Assembly: GCA_029964075.1 (NCBI GenBank)
Contig: CM057149.1
Span: 37,282,900 to 37,346,899, forward strand
Origin: Patiria pectinifera
Taxonomy: Eukaryota > Echinodermata > Asteroidea > Valvatida > Asterinidae
DNA: 64,000 bases
Direction: 5' to 3'
In this document: in pieces, positions 35,201-50,200 of the stretch
Layout of the letters: every line of letters begins with the position of its first letter
How positions within the stretch are numbered: position 1 is the stretch's first letter
Notes under the pieces: model-generated
Database searches by the model: none
Seen by the model: only the letters and a program-made list of their open reading frames with translations
What the model was told of the DNA's origin: nothing
Position numbers and translations under genes: made by a program

Positions 35201-38200
35201 TTGTGATGACTTGTGATGACTTGTGATGACTTTTGATTGACTTGTGATGACTTGTGATTGACTTATGATTGACTTGTGATGACTTGTGATTGACTTTTGA
35301 TGACTTGTGATGACTAATGACTGACTTCTGATCACTTGTGATTGGCATGTGATGACTTGTGATGACTTGTGAAGACTTATGGTCGACTAATGATTGACTT
35401 ATGGTGACTTGGGATAATTCATGGTTGACTTGTGAATGACTTGTGAAGATTTGTGGTTGACTTGTTATAACTTGTGATTGACTAATGATTGACTAATGAT
35501 TGACTTGTGATTGACTAATGATTGACTTGTGATTGACTAATGATTGACTTATGATAACAAACTCTGATCCTTACCCACTTCACAGTCCCTCCCGGTGTAC
35601 CCATCGTAGCAGGTGCATACATAACCCAGAGTTTCGTCATCGTAACACCATCCACGATTCTGGCAGGGAGTACTATCGCACAGGCTGTTGATCCCTGATG
35701 GCAGACAAACAAAAAACTCATTTTAAGGCAAAGTATCTTCGCAACAGGAACTGTATAAACCAATGTTTTGATGAGGACAAGTTGAACTATCTGCATGCAG
35801 TTTAGCAGGACCATTAGTATGAATATCCCGTGGCAGGATCACATGAGGAATGTAAACCTCTACGCTAGCTTGCCGAAGGTGACGAAAACAATCTGGAAAC
35901 GCCGCCTCAAGCTTGCAGGGCATTGCGTCTGTCACCTGGAGCTGGCCGCTAGCCCAATCATTCTCTGGGAGCCCACATGGGGCACTGCCTCACGTGGGAG
36001 AAGTCTGTCCTTCATGGACATGCTGAAACAGGACACTGGCTTGGTCACCGCTGAGGAGCTGTGCTCCTGCATGCTGGACCGGGACATCTGGACTGAGATC
36101 ATTGGGAGGGCTCGAGCTGCCACTTGGCCTCGACTTGATTGATTGAGTAGGACCATTGCACCTAGTATGCTGTCATTTTTGAGAAAAGAGGAATGACCAT
36201 AATTTCCGCACAATGGTTGGCACTAAACCATTGGGCTATCAATGAAAACCTATGATTTAGCGTCAAGAAATTAAAGATGCTTTTTCACAGTTTTTCTCAA
36301 AAGGTAAAGGGCTCGCTCAATGACGGCAATCTCTGCAGAGCTGCAACTGCGTATTTTATGCAATCAGAGCACGCATTGCCCAGTGTTGAAAATGTTCCCA
36401 ACACGCACGCTTGTTGCTCGAAATGTGTTAGAAATACGACGCAGCCGATGCGCGTTATGCAAGTTGACACTCAAAATGCTGATGCACATGGATGGTCTGT
36501 AGAAATGACGTCATTTGAACGAGACCTGCATCTGTTGAGCTGAAATTTTGACAGGTTAGTTGTAATAACCTGCTTCAGATTTATTGTGCTGGTCCTTAAA
36601 TCGGCAAAACGGCAAAGTTTTGCAAATGGTGTCCATTTAATACCTTTAAGAACTCAATCAATATTTCAAAATTTTTCTTTTCAATTTGTACTCACGTGTT
36701 TCACACCTCAGCCCAGTGAAATCAGTTGGGCACTGACACCTGTAAGTGCTGCCAGACTGTGAACAGACGCCGTTGTTTAGACACGGTCTCGTCGAGCAAA
36801 TACCTGTTAAAAAGCCAAAGTGATCGACAAAATCACATTTTGAAATGACAGATTTAGACCAAAATCCAAAATGAACTAGATCCTGTATTTGGAATCTCTG
36901 TATGTATTGCACATTAAAATTATTAAATTTGAAAAGTTTGTCACTGAACTTTTTCACATCAATTAGTCTCACATTATGAATAAATTCACAGTTTTGGAAT
37001 AAACAGTTTTGGTATAGAGATGATAGACGACTGCCAAATATGATCCAGCGATCATGGCAGGTTTTTTTCCAGACCCAATCACAAACTATGCCCAACGTCA
37101 TTTACCATACCTAGTCTAACAAATGTTAATGTTCAAAACGTACACATTATCTTTATTACCCCTGCTTGCTGAGCCAATAAAACGTTCCTTATCTCAGAGT
37201 ATACATCTTGATGATGCAGCCAATTCCAGCTGCGAACGGCTAATTCAAAAAAAATAATGACCTATACCCTCACAGGTACCCATTGGAATCCTGCGTGGGG
37301 AAAAGCAATAGTAGTAAAGTGTCTTGCCCAAGGACGCACGTACCGCAGCCCCTCAGGCTGGACTCGAACCCACAACCTGCCGATCTTGGATTGGATGCTC
37401 CAGACCCCGAAGCCACGGCACGCCACCAATCCATTACAGTAATAATTATTACCCTTGATTGGACATTTGGGAGACATCCCCATAGACTTGTGCACAAAAT
37501 TTTTCAAATTTAAATGTGCCCTAACCCAATATTCCCTCGTCCTTTTTCCACGAATTTCGGTTTGTTTACTAATTAGACCACGAGCAACAAATATAATCTA
37601 ATTGCGACAATAAAATTGTGCCTCTAAAGGGGGTGTGACATCAGGGAGACATGACAAATGTCCGATGTCTCCCATCGTGCGAAGAAATTACGATAACGTG
37701 TCTCCTTAGTGGTACCTTTACACGTGTAACCTAATGACCATAATTTATAACTTTTCCGAAGACAAAAAAGGCATCGTATGCAAACATTCCTTCGTGGTTT
37801 TCCTTCAGAAACTTGCCTATCTCACAGAAGGAGCCAGTGAAGCCATTAATGCAGGTACACTGCGGAGTGACGCCGTCGACGGAGAGTGAACATTGACCGC
37901 CATTTTGACATGGGTTAGAGGGAAGGCAGGGATCGACTGAAATGGAATGAATGACAAGAGAGGGAGGAAAAAGGACGTGTGAGAATGTAGGGTATGTGGG
38001 GAGTGACTAGTAGGCGTGCATGAAGGGGGAAAAATACGTGAGACGTTCTGGCAAAATGAGACAGAACTGGGCAGGGGTTAAAATGAGGGTTTGTGGTTAT
38101 TTAGGAAAGAGAACAAAATTCTCCTTATAATACTGTTACTTGCACTTCCATGACAAGTTATGGCTGTTTAAGGTTCGCAGTTATCGACATGTCCAAACAG

Positions 38201-41200
38201 TACAATAATGAGAAAAAGACCTCTAAAGTTTCGACTGTTTTGTAGTCCTGAAAATAAAAAGATGCTATTTTGTTTCCTTTAAAACACTTTTATTCCATGA
38301 TTTTTATACTTTTCCCTTAAAATATGTGTAATAGACATGTCAAAGATTACAAATATCAGTAAATCTGTAAATTCAAAAAAATAATCCTTTTTTTTTTTCT
38401 TCTTCATTTTCTCCACTACGGCCTGTGCCCAGTTTGATCTCATTTTGCCAGAACGTCTCAAATATAGGGATTCAGGTAAATGAAAGGGGACTCAAGTATG
38501 TATGATGAGGTACAATTATAGTGGGAAAAGTTGATGCAAAGTGGGGCAAAATTAAACATATACGATATGAATATTAATGCGGGGGTTCATTGTGTGAATT
38601 TTCATGACAGGATTTGTATCATTTAAAGCTTTGCGTGATGGAATGAAACTGCAAGATTGAATCTCACAGATGACAGCATGTGACTATCCATCATTTCTAC
38701 GAAGAAGTGTTGACTCTGAGAGAACACGTCGTGAGACCGTTTTCTTGATGTTTCAAATAGTATGCCGTGTCTGTCCTCAAATGAATTCCGAAATGTAGTT
38801 TATTTTGCCAGGAAGAATAATTTCACAGGAAGTTTAGTGCCATTACTATCTTTAAACCAGTAAAATTTTCAACAAAAAATTAAGTCAGTTACTTTTTGGA
38901 TGGCTGTAAATGACGGACTGTACCTTTAAGAGGAGTAGAAAGTTGCACAAAATATGTTCCCCGGTAAGATTCATGTCATAGGCCCTTTATCACTAGTGTT
39001 TTGTCTTGAGATTTACTTGTGATCAAACTTGTGATGGACTTGTGGTCCATCACAAGCACTTCAACTACAACAATGACGAGTACATGACTTTCTTAGATAA
39101 AAAGCAGTTATTGGGAGAAACAGGAGTGACGATTCAGACATTTCACAGATGACATACCATCTTGACAGAGATCGCCTCGATACCCTGTCGGACAGACACA
39201 GGAGAAGCTGTTGCTATCACTGGAGACACACTGGCCGTTGTTAAAACAGGGTTGCCGCATACATGGATCAACTAAAATATAAAACAACACAGAAAATGAG
39301 ATTATTAATAAATATTTTGCTGGCACAATGTTCAGCCCATTTGTTCTTGACCAACTTCCTTTAACGACACAGAAGAAATGTTGGCATTCAGAAAATGTTG
39401 AGTTTAAAAGTGACAATTTTGAAGAGCAGAATACTATGAACATAAACCCACACTGCCTTATGAGATGCACATGAAGGACTTAACCCAGACAAGCATAAAG
39501 AAAGGATTTGATGAATACACATGCGGAAACGTATCACAAAACCATTATAATCAAGGCACTGTACTAGTCTTTGCCATCCCAACTCAATCTTTTTATAATA
39601 CACTGATACAATTTTTTTTTTGGGGGGGGGGATAGTTGAAAAAGAGAAGGGGTACTATTTGTTATTCCATGGCAGAACTTTAGGAAACACTTCAGACATT
39701 TTCATTTTTGCAAAACTTGCTTTACAGGGTTAGAAGGCTGAATTTGGCTAATGTCAAAAGAGTTACAAATTGATGCTCGATACAAAGAGTGCCCTCAATG
39801 AACAATGCACGGAGGGGATGAGGGTGCAGGCCAGTAAATTGCCCCAAAATTGCCCACGCCGGCCAAATCACAATTTGCATACCCTCAACTTTTTTGCTAT
39901 TAGAGCATTTTGTGGGCCATGAACATGAGGGTTTGTTAAAAAGAAGGGTGGAAGCCGTGCACAGGACTGCTATATAGCTTGTGTTTCTGTGAAAATTGGA
40001 TGAAATTGGGCCCTAAAATTTATCATTGGAGCGTAGGCATCATTTTTCAATGAAGCGTAGGCATCATTTTTCAAAATAGCAATGGGCTTCAGGACTACTT
40101 TTAGGGGTGATCATCATTGGATGGAAATTGCGCCCAAAAGTCATTGGATTACCCCAAAAATTTAACAGAAAATGAAAGATGGTGAAACAAGCTTTAATTT
40201 GAGATGTGTCTCAAACACCTTGGAGAGTTGTGAGTATTTTTCCAGATTTTCGGAAGTGGGGGTAATCATCACTGATGTCTATGGAAGTTTATTTGCTGGT
40301 CTGCGCCCAATGGGCTCCGTGTACAAGCACCCCTTCAACGGCAAGAAAAGGAGAGTTGGGGGAGACCTAAACTGGTTCCCGGTCCATCCACTGCGTATTT
40401 CAAATGATCCAAAGTTATTGGTGGCGGGGATTAGTCTGGGAGACCATCGGAAGTTAAATTTGAACGTATTCGCGCGCTGATGACGCCTGATGCTCACGTC
40501 AAGACGCTGTGGCTAATAGCTTTGGCACCTTCAGGACGTTGTGTATACTTCGTGCGCAAACCAGCACAGTACAGTACGCACACGCTGTGTGTCCTGTCCA
40601 CACGGCTCTCAAAAGTGGTAAAAACACGCCCTCTTATGTTTGCACGGAGCCCATAGGTTGGGGGGGGGGGTTTGTTTACCTATCTGACACAGGGGGCCAG
40701 AGTAGCCCTGCTGACAGGTGCAATCAAAGCTGGACCCGTCCGAGGCGTGACTGCACTGTCCGCTGTTCCGACAAGGGTTAGGGTTGCACAAAACAGCTGT
40801 GGATAAAACGTACATCAAAAACAATTGTTAAATATTTAAATATTTATAAATAGTAGCATACACTGATTGTGACACTTGAAGTCACTTGAACCCAGACGCT
40901 TAAAAAAGATGGCAGGAAGAGTTTAATTTGAAACAGTTCACAGAAGAGGAACAAAAACATTTTCAGCAGGATTTCTATCGATTGTGTGGGACCTATTTAT
41001 TTACCTGTTACATAATTAATTAACAAAACTGAGGGCCTAACATTTTCTTGCCTTTAAAAATGGTCCTGTAAAGACCGAAACATAAGCCGTGTAATTTTTT
41101 AAAAAGAAATTTTATTTGTTTATTTTTCAAGAGAAAATCCAGTCAGTTAGGCCAAAAAAAAAAATAGTTCTGCTTCCGATTACATGCCTTTCAAAAATAG

Positions 41201-44200
41201 GGTCGGTCGGTCGGGAAAATTTTTTTTTTTTGCCAATTTTTTTTATGCAGATTGAATGGGGTATTCAATTATATGCAAAGTTTTAGCCTGAACTATTTCT
41301 ATTGCACTACGAAAGCTATACACGAAATGGCAACAAAAAGTGAGTAAAACCTACCTTTAATTATTGTCAATATATTTACGTTCGATAATTTCAAAAAATA
41401 ATGGAAAATCACTGAAAATTCAGGCCCTTCGCACCATATGCACAACGCTAGTCAAGACGCGGGGAGCTGGCCAAAACTCCGAGGTGTGTGATGCGAGCAT
41501 GTGTGGCGAGCGGCCCGCCATGGGCCGACAGACCTGTTTTTACCGGTCAACAATTTCGGGAAACACGCGGCATGTATCACTCCAAATACGAGTAGTGCGA
41601 TCTCAAAATGAACTCTTGAACACAGAAAATACATACACAGACAAGCTAGATCAATTCTGTAAATTAACTTGCAAAAATGTTCTCTTTCCATCGGTGTTTT
41701 CTTGGCATTTTTACGATGTCGAATCCGACCAGTTGACAGTGGCCTGCACTGTACTGAAAGCGTGCTATCGGTCGCGCATAGCTAGCTATGGACTGGTTAC
41801 CGCATTTTCATTATGTCTTCTAAATTTGGCCGCTGGGCGGTGGCGGGAACCAGTCGTCGCCATGTGATTATAGTAACCGGGCGTGACAGCGAAATGCTAA
41901 GTAGTTATATGATCGCGAAGCGAATTTGTAATTAATGACGGAGGTTTCTTTTGAAAAAAGCGAATGTAAGTAAGAAAACAAATAAATACAAGCATTTTTG
42001 GATGCAAAAGGGTTGTTGAGAGGTATTTTGTGAAGACAGAAAAGACAGATTTTATTTTTATTTATTCAATTTTTTTTTTTTTTTTCTTTTTTTTTTTGAA
42101 TTGCCGATAAAATTTTTAGGGTCGCAGCCTAAAAATAGGGTCGGTCGGGTAACCGGAAGCAGAACTATTCTTTTTTTTGGCCTTAGCAGTTTGCAACAAT
42201 TTTTTTTTCACTTTTATGTTAAATAATTTAAACATGTTTTATATGAATATCTTGTTCTTGATTCTTAAATTTGCAAGTACTATTTCAACGCTTGGTTCAA
42301 TGACATCACATGACACGGTTCCCAGCACTTATTGAAAACAAAATTCCCTGAGCTTTTCCTTGATATTTCCCTGTGAAATTTTCAAAATTCCATGAGAAAT
42401 ATTTTCAGTTTAACAAGGTTGCAGGGAAGACAAGAGGTGGTGTAGCACAGTCAATTGTTATTGTCTAGAGAGGTGTGTAATATTCACACTGCATAAACAC
42501 TCAAAAGCCAAACTTTCTGGAATCTGTATCCCTGTGGAGTCATTTCTTTGTTCTCGTGTACTAAAGTTTTCGAGTTTGAAAGTGTACTTTCAAAATGCTC
42601 CTATTTTAACCAGAATTCATTTCCTGGGCTGAAATTCTAGCTTAATATCCCTTTAAAATACTTCAATTGGCAGCGGATCAACACACCTTGGAAATTCCTT
42701 GTTTTTGAGTAAAATCCATATATCTATTTCGTAATAACCTTGTGGAGACGTATTCACCTATAGAAATTGGCCTGTGGAGAGGTATACAATCTATTGTTCC
42801 CTATTGTGCACATGTCTCCACAGGGTACCGTGTACCAGATCACCATAGCCAGTCAGTCAACGGACACAAATTGGACACATGGCACAAGACGCACATACGC
42901 CAAACTGGCAAAAACCTTTCCCTTCAGGGTCACTGTCAAATTCCCCAAATTTTCTCAGATTTTTTGGTGTTTTCCCCAAATTCCCTGAGTTTCCCCTGAC
43001 TGGAAAAATGGAAACCCCTTTTCAAGGTTTTCTCTGATTTCCAAAGTGGCTGGGAGCCCTGATTTTAACCGCCACAACTTCTCAGTTTGGAGATTACAGA
43101 GACAGCAATACATACCAACGTTGCAGCGGTCACCCGTCCAGTTAGGCAAGCAATCACAGGCGAATGACGCTCCATTGGCAGTCACTGAGCACGTCCCAAA
43201 GTTGCAAGGGGACGCCAAACATGGACTCACTGAAATCAAATCACAACCCAAAGTAAACTGTAGTCAGGAACAATCCAGTGAACAGAGTAACAAGAAAAAC
43301 GTTGGGAACAACTCTAATCAACCAAGGTAGACGGGTTGGTCTATAAATTTAGGGTCCAAAGTGTGACATTTTTTCCTGTCCCTGTTACCTTGGTACTTAG
43401 TGATTTGCCATTCAAGTAGCATTCGTAAATACCTAAGACAGTTTACCCATACCCATCAATCGAGAGCCTGTCACATGGCCAGTTTTAAACGTTTGATAAA
43501 GACCGGCTGGCCGGTCTTGAACACTTTTCCAGTGTCACATGAAATTTGGACTCCTATGAAATCCAGTGCCTTTCAGTTACCGTTTCATTGGTTGCACACT
43601 TAGGCATGCGCAGTACTGTCAGTCAGTCAGTATTTCATAGTCCTAAATTCACACTACACCGGCACAGCTGCGTTCTGCGCGACATTGCGCTACAATCTCC
43701 ATATAAGGAGATGTTTACGACGTGGACCCTACCGTCATATAGCTACAGGGGTGTTTCGAAAAACATGAAGTAAAACTGTTGAAAGAAAAATCATTGGAAA
43801 TCTATACTTTTTGCCTTGTTTTGACTTTTGGACCGAAAAGCTTTTATTTTTTGTTAAGGTATTTATGATGCTGATAATTACCCTCGCCTTCGGATGGGGT
43901 AATTATCAGAATCCAGACTCCAACCAGTCTTAAACAGAGAGTTTAAACTGGCCAAACACACATTTATTCCTTTATTAAAATGACTTCACGCAATTTTTTA
44001 TCTGTTGGGTTGGGTAGGTAGTTTGCTTGCTATTTTTGGTATATCACTTAGTTTGACATCTTAATATATGTAGATGTAGGCGGAAATGTTGACTGTTCCT
44101 ATAGAGCGTGCAAGTCTCGCAAAGTCAATGTTCACTTTTTCTGTGATTTCTATAGGGCAGGATTTTTAAAAGTTCAATATCTCAACAGTAACTATGCCAA

Positions 44201-47200
44201 CTTGTGGCTCATTTTCTTGGGTTGGGTTGCAATTTATTTGGTTTGGCACAACTCTGGACTGTGAGTCCGAAAAAGGTCAAACAAGCTTTGGTTGATGATT
44301 AGAAACGAAAAATTGAGAGAAAAAAAGGAAAGTAAAAACTGTGAAACTGCAATACATCTTTCTGCTCTGAAAACCAACTACTTCTTTGTTCAATCTAAAA
44401 ACGAAAACTTACAGATGTTGCAGGTTGATCCGTAGTAATTAGTGTCACAGTCGCACACAAAAGAGTTACCAAGTTCCCGACACGTGCCATGATCACAAGG
44501 ATTTTGGAAGCATTGCAATTCTGTTGATAGTCCCAAAAAAAAACACCAGTATATACTAAGCAATGACATCATATCTGTCCATAAATTTTATTACATTTCT
44601 CCTGAGGGATTTTAAGTTTTCATTATGACTAGAGTTGGGCTGGGAAGAAGTAATAAATTATTTCGACTGACCAAAAAGCAGCCAAGAAGCCGTTGAGAGA
44701 AGACAATAAAGACAATTTTAGTGTAAAACTGACATACATTTTTACAAAAAGTAACACACTTCAGACTCCAAAAAATACACTAAATGACCTAAAATCTGTA
44801 TCGGATTAGATTACAGAGTCTGATGTTAAACAGAAATTTCCATGTTATTTTCTATTGACTAGACTCTGCCGTAGTTTTCTAATGACTACAACCACCGATC
44901 TTTTGACAAAGTCGCTCCTAACTGTCCAAACATCAAACGCTTCATAAACATGTAAATATGTATATAAATTTTGGTAGGTAATCATCCTTGCTCGCAGCAG
45001 AAGCTGAATTGCAAAGGATGCAGCTACAATATGGTCAAGACGAAGACACATAAAGACACCTTAGGCAGCTGCCATATGACCCATGTCTGACCACGGAGCA
45101 CAGCCAGAGATCAAAAGTGTTGATTTTTTAGGAGGGAGGAAAACCGGAGAGCCTGGAGAAAAACCCTTGTGGCACAGGAGGGAATCAACGAACAACTCTA
45201 CTGACATATGACCGGAGCCAGGAATCGAACCCGGTCCACAGCAGTGAGAGGCAAGCGCTTTACGCACTACGCCTCCATGCCACCCTTCATGAGCTTAAAA
45301 TTTAAATATTCTGAGTAAGTTGGCTCTGGTGCGAGTCCGGAACACCAGCCTGAAATGGGTGACCTTGATTTCCAAACCACTGGTCAGATGATGTTTCTCC
45401 ATTCTGATACGTACCTTGATCACAGAGTAATCCACCCCATCCCTGGTTACACAGACAAGTGTAACCAAAGACTTGAGGAACGCACGAACCGCGGACACAG
45501 TTGTGGTTCTGACAGGCAACGACTACACAGAGAAAACAGGAGCAAAATGGAAACTTAACGTGTAAGGTGCAAGAGAGGGATGTCCTTCTTTTGTTGTTTT
45601 TTGTCTTCTATTCCTCTTACTTCTTTTCTAGCGCCTTGTATCCTTTGGTAATTTGGCGCTATTATTATTATTATTATTATGAGAGGGCAGATTTAGATTT
45701 AGATTAAGATTTTACAGGGTGAGTAAAAAAAAACCCAAATGTTGGGACTATTGTTTTAGTGAAGTTCTACATGTAGCACTTTCAAAATCTAGGATATGAA
45801 AGCTCAATTCATAAGCTTTCTTTTAGTACAAGAATCATTTAAATCACTCATGTACTTTTCAAGTTACAGGATTTTAAACAGAACCACCGTTTTAAAGTTC
45901 TGTCTACGAATCACAAAAAGATAAGTGTTCTTTCAGCAAAACAAAAACAAATCACATAGGGATGTGTGTGAATTGTTTTTGTTTTGCAGAAAGAACGCAG
46001 ACCTTTTTTGTGATCTGTAGACAGAACTTTAAAATGGTGGTTGTGTTTAAAATTCTGTAACTTAAAAAGTACATGAGTGATTTGAATGATTTTTGTACTA
46101 AAAGAAAGCTTATGAAATGGGCTTTCATATCCTAGATTTTAAAAGTGCTACATGCAGAACTTCCCTAAAACAATAGTCCGGACAAAAATTTAGGTTTCAT
46201 TGTTTGGACTCACCCTGTAGAATTCTTTATTGATCCATTCTCGTGGAAATTAAGTACACTGTTTGACAAAAGAGTAGCTTACTCTAAGGAGAAAGAGGTC
46301 ATGTTCCAACCAAGTAAGCTTGCCAAGTTTTGCTCTCAAGCTACCAAAACAATCCAAATGTGCCTACAGTGCTGCTCACCAATTTCACAGCGGGAACCGG
46401 TGTGCGTTGCCGGGCAGTTACAGACAATAAATGGGCTTCCATTAGCGTCTTCAAATCCACAGATGCCGCCATTCAGGCATTCATTGTTGTTGAGGCATGG
46501 GTTAGCTGCACAGATAAATTATGAATATTTGTAAAAAAAAATAATAATTTTAATAGCATTTATATTTCCTTGTATTCACCTCTTTGCAAAATGTCACCAG
46601 AAATGATTTTGAGAACCAGTTTTCTGTGAAAAAATAATATGTAGACGGACAGAATTTATCATTTCATAGCAATGACTAATCAAAAAAATATCATGACACA
46701 AAAACTGATGACATCCTCAGCAAAAGAACAAAATTTAAACGTCTTGAAACGGAGTTAGAATGCAACCTCATATTTTTTTTCATGGACTGAATTTTCATGT
46801 TGTCAGAATCACTTATTATATGATCTTATTAATGTCAAACTGATTAGCGGCACATTGAGCAATAAATGATACACATGTGTACATCTGCTGTGCACGCAAA
46901 GCACAATCAAGACAAAATGAAAATCCATCTATATAGAGAGACAGGAACCAACTTCAAGACAGTTCACAATTTCTAGCACTGTTAAGTAACTACCTTCATC
47001 CTAGAAGACCGGATGCTAGACCAACTAAGAATACATAGAAAAGGACATTTTCCAAACCTTTGTTTTGGCATCATCTCGAATGCCAGAATTATCTTGAAGC
47101 ATTTACCCAAGAAACTAAAAATATTTGGCCTCACATGCGACAAGCTAATGTACTTGTTGTAGAAAATGGAGTAAGGTAGATCCAGAGGCTTAACTTGAAA

Positions 47201-50200
47201 TCGTAAACCTGAAGCCAAAGTTGGAATGAAGTCGACGTTTGTAAACACTGAGGTTATATTTCAAGGAAGAAGCATAGTTACAGAGGTTAGTCTCAGAAAA
47301 CCTCTCTCACTTACGATTCTGACAAAATGTTCCGATGAACGCTGTCCCTGGGATGACGGTGCAATCGCAAGTGAACTGAGCGGAGCCGGGCGTGGGGACA
47401 CAACGACCGCCATTTTGACAGGGGTTGGTAGCACATCCAGACACTGTCATAGTTGGAACAAAAATTTGATCAGTAGAAGGCAAGAAAATGCTAACTGCAT
47501 AGGTGTCAATTGGTGGGGGACAGGGGGGGCATGTTCCCCCCCCCACACTTTTTAAAGTGAAGGGGAGATATATACCACTATGTAACAATGAGGCTTCTTT
47601 TGGGATGAACACACTTGATGAAAATAATTCTAAGACCAATTTTTTTCTGAAAGGTCAGAGAATCAATGCTTATTGAAACATCCCACATTTATTTATAATT
47701 TAGCCAAAGTGACACGAAAAATAAAAAAGCTGTTCGCTTAATTGAAACCGTAACCGAAAAGGAATGAAAAAATGATCAAACAATTGTCTACATGCATTCT
47801 AAACAATCTCTGTAAAGATGTTTGTTGTACTGCATTAACCCCTGCTCTTCAAAAAAAAATTATTTTTCTCTCCTAACAACTTTTCAATATGTATGTTTTG
47901 CTTTAACGAAAAATCTACTTTATTCAGATTCTGGGCGTCTGCAGCTCTCTGAAAAAAAGGGCTTTTATTTTGGGCACAAATGAACTGCTCGGCGAGAGCT
48001 GAATTATCCCCTGGCAGCAATATCTAAACATCTGTGGATTTTTTTCATTCCATGTCTCATTCAAACTAATATATTTTTCGAAGTGAAATGCGAAGAAAGC
48101 ACAGGAAATCATCTTGAAAGAGTTGTGAGATTTTCACCCTACCTGCTACATGGCACAACAAACCAGTCCAGTCACTTGGGCAGAAACAGGTGTAGCCTGC
48201 CTGGTTGTTGGCATTATTTGTCAAACAGGTGCCGCCATTCTGGCAAGGGGATGCCGTGTCACAAAGGTTCACTGTCAAGAATCAGCAAAAGAAAAAGATT
48301 TTAATATTGAGACTTGCCCTTTCTTTGGGTACGTTCCAGTAGCTCACCTGGATCGACTCGGGTAGAGGCAGACGGGTTAGCCACGACAGCCGGGCTGATC
48401 CAACGCTCAACCGCGGGCCATCACGATCCTCATGTGACGCCCAAAGCCGTGGCCCAACCCACTGACAAAATGCCCGGTTTCGGATTGGGTCTTTGTTTGA
48501 AATTTACTGCTTTTCAGTCAATTGCAAAACTGCAAAAAGTTGGGCTTGAATTATAGCCTCAAAAGTCGCAAGGAACTCAATGAATGATTACCTTTAGACT
48601 TCAAATAAACTTAATTTTTAAGTCCACTTGAGATTTCCGCTGTCCGGCCGCCATATTTGTATGTTTTTTGGAATGAACAACGCATGCGCGTGGCGTGTTT
48701 CCACCAGTGACTCTGCTCCACGAGCAGGGCCTGTGTAGGCTGACCCGGGTGAGCCTTGAGAATTACGTCACAGCTAAACGAACGGCACGGGGCCGACCCG
48801 TGTTGACCCGGGTGACTAACGCATATTGTGATTTCATAAGCACGGTAAAATCTGTGGTAAAAGGTTGCAAGAGAATACCACAGGCTTGCTCGGGTGGGAC
48901 TCGAACCCACAACCTCCTGCTTACTAGTACAGACATATAACCACTTGATAACCGACCTTGCTAGGTTGGCTGGCCGGTTCAAATCTGATACAGTAGTGGT
49001 TACTGTAATCAATATCTTTACAATGTATTTAAATTTTTGTATGTATATTTAATGTTGGAATTTTACATCAGGGAAACATATTTTAATAGTTGGTTTCGAT
49101 ACCTGATATTCAAAATGTACACCTCGATCTTGAGGCAAAATTCATTAATGAGGTAAATATTTTTAACAACAACTTGATCATTTGGCTGGGTTACCAATGT
49201 GGTGAACAAGCACACCTTATTGAATGTTTCCTGTGCAAAAGTAACCCCCTCCCCCCCAAAAAAAGCCAATACTGAAAGATTGTAACTGTACATTAGGCCA
49301 AAAAAAAAAGTCTCCGGTTTCTGGTATGCGCGCGCGTCGCCGTAGCCATGCGCGTCGGCAAAATGAAAACGTTTTTTTTTCAATGAAAGATGATGTATCA
49401 AAACCGCCAAACTCACTGGTTTGACTGGAATCCTGCTGCTGCACAATTTTAACGTGTTTTTGGATTGGGTTATGGTCGAGAATAAGCTTTATGTGGCCTC
49501 TCTGGACTCCCATATATTTGCACTAAGTTTAGTCGGGCACCATTTGCAGTCATCAGCCGACATTTGAAGCAAAAAAATCAGGAAAAAAAACCAAAAAAAC
49601 GCGTCACCGCACCACTTTTTGGGCAAGCTCCATACCAGAAACTGGAGACTTTTTTTTGGCCTTATTTAATCGGTGAACGACATGCATGAGGGTCCTTCAG
49701 TGCACTCAATTGTTTACTCCGTATAGAGGCCATCATCAATTCACAACATTTCATCGCCAAATTCACCAAAAAGGGGCATAAAACAATCTTGTTTCAGCTA
49801 TCGACGGTCAATTTTACCTGGTGTTTCGCAGTTGGTACCCATCCAGGCTGAGAAACAGGTGCATTGGTAACCAGCCTGGTCCCCGACATTCTGTGGTGCA
49901 CAAGTACCTCCGTTCTGGCACGGAAAAATAGTTGTGCAGAGGTTAACTGAAACAAAAGAAAGTATTGCAGTAAATTAATACATTGACATGATAGACAATC
50001 TCAAATGGAGTAAGTGCACAATTTAGTACCATCTGAAAAGTGCAACTATGAAACGGTTGTCAAAGTAAGACACTTAGCTGGTTTCCGGATCCACTGATTC
50101 TGAATGGGTGATAGTAGTGCATGAATACCGGGATGCGTTCGAGCGTGTTACTCTTGCTACTCCCGAGTGCAGGAAAATGTTGCGTGCGCATTACTCCGGT

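Noticed and set aside
35105-35335. Minus-strand frame of SITSHHKS-type repeats
   Set aside because: It is a reading of the TGATGACTTG array, with no start context or other exon to join.
37775-37816. Reading exon 16 through its GC donor into the intron
   Set aside because: The frame is open for a while, but GCAAGT after ATAG fits a GC-AG donor exactly and preserves phase 1 with exon 17.
41364-41867. 167-codon plus-strand frame inside the 1,033-bp TTA-flanked element
   Set aside because: No transposase or Myb-like motif is recognisable and the element has MITE structure. Kept as part of the element, not as a gene.
49063-49446. 127-codon minus-strand frame
   Set aside because: It runs half inside the GGCC-ended MITE and half in plain intron, so it cannot be one gene.
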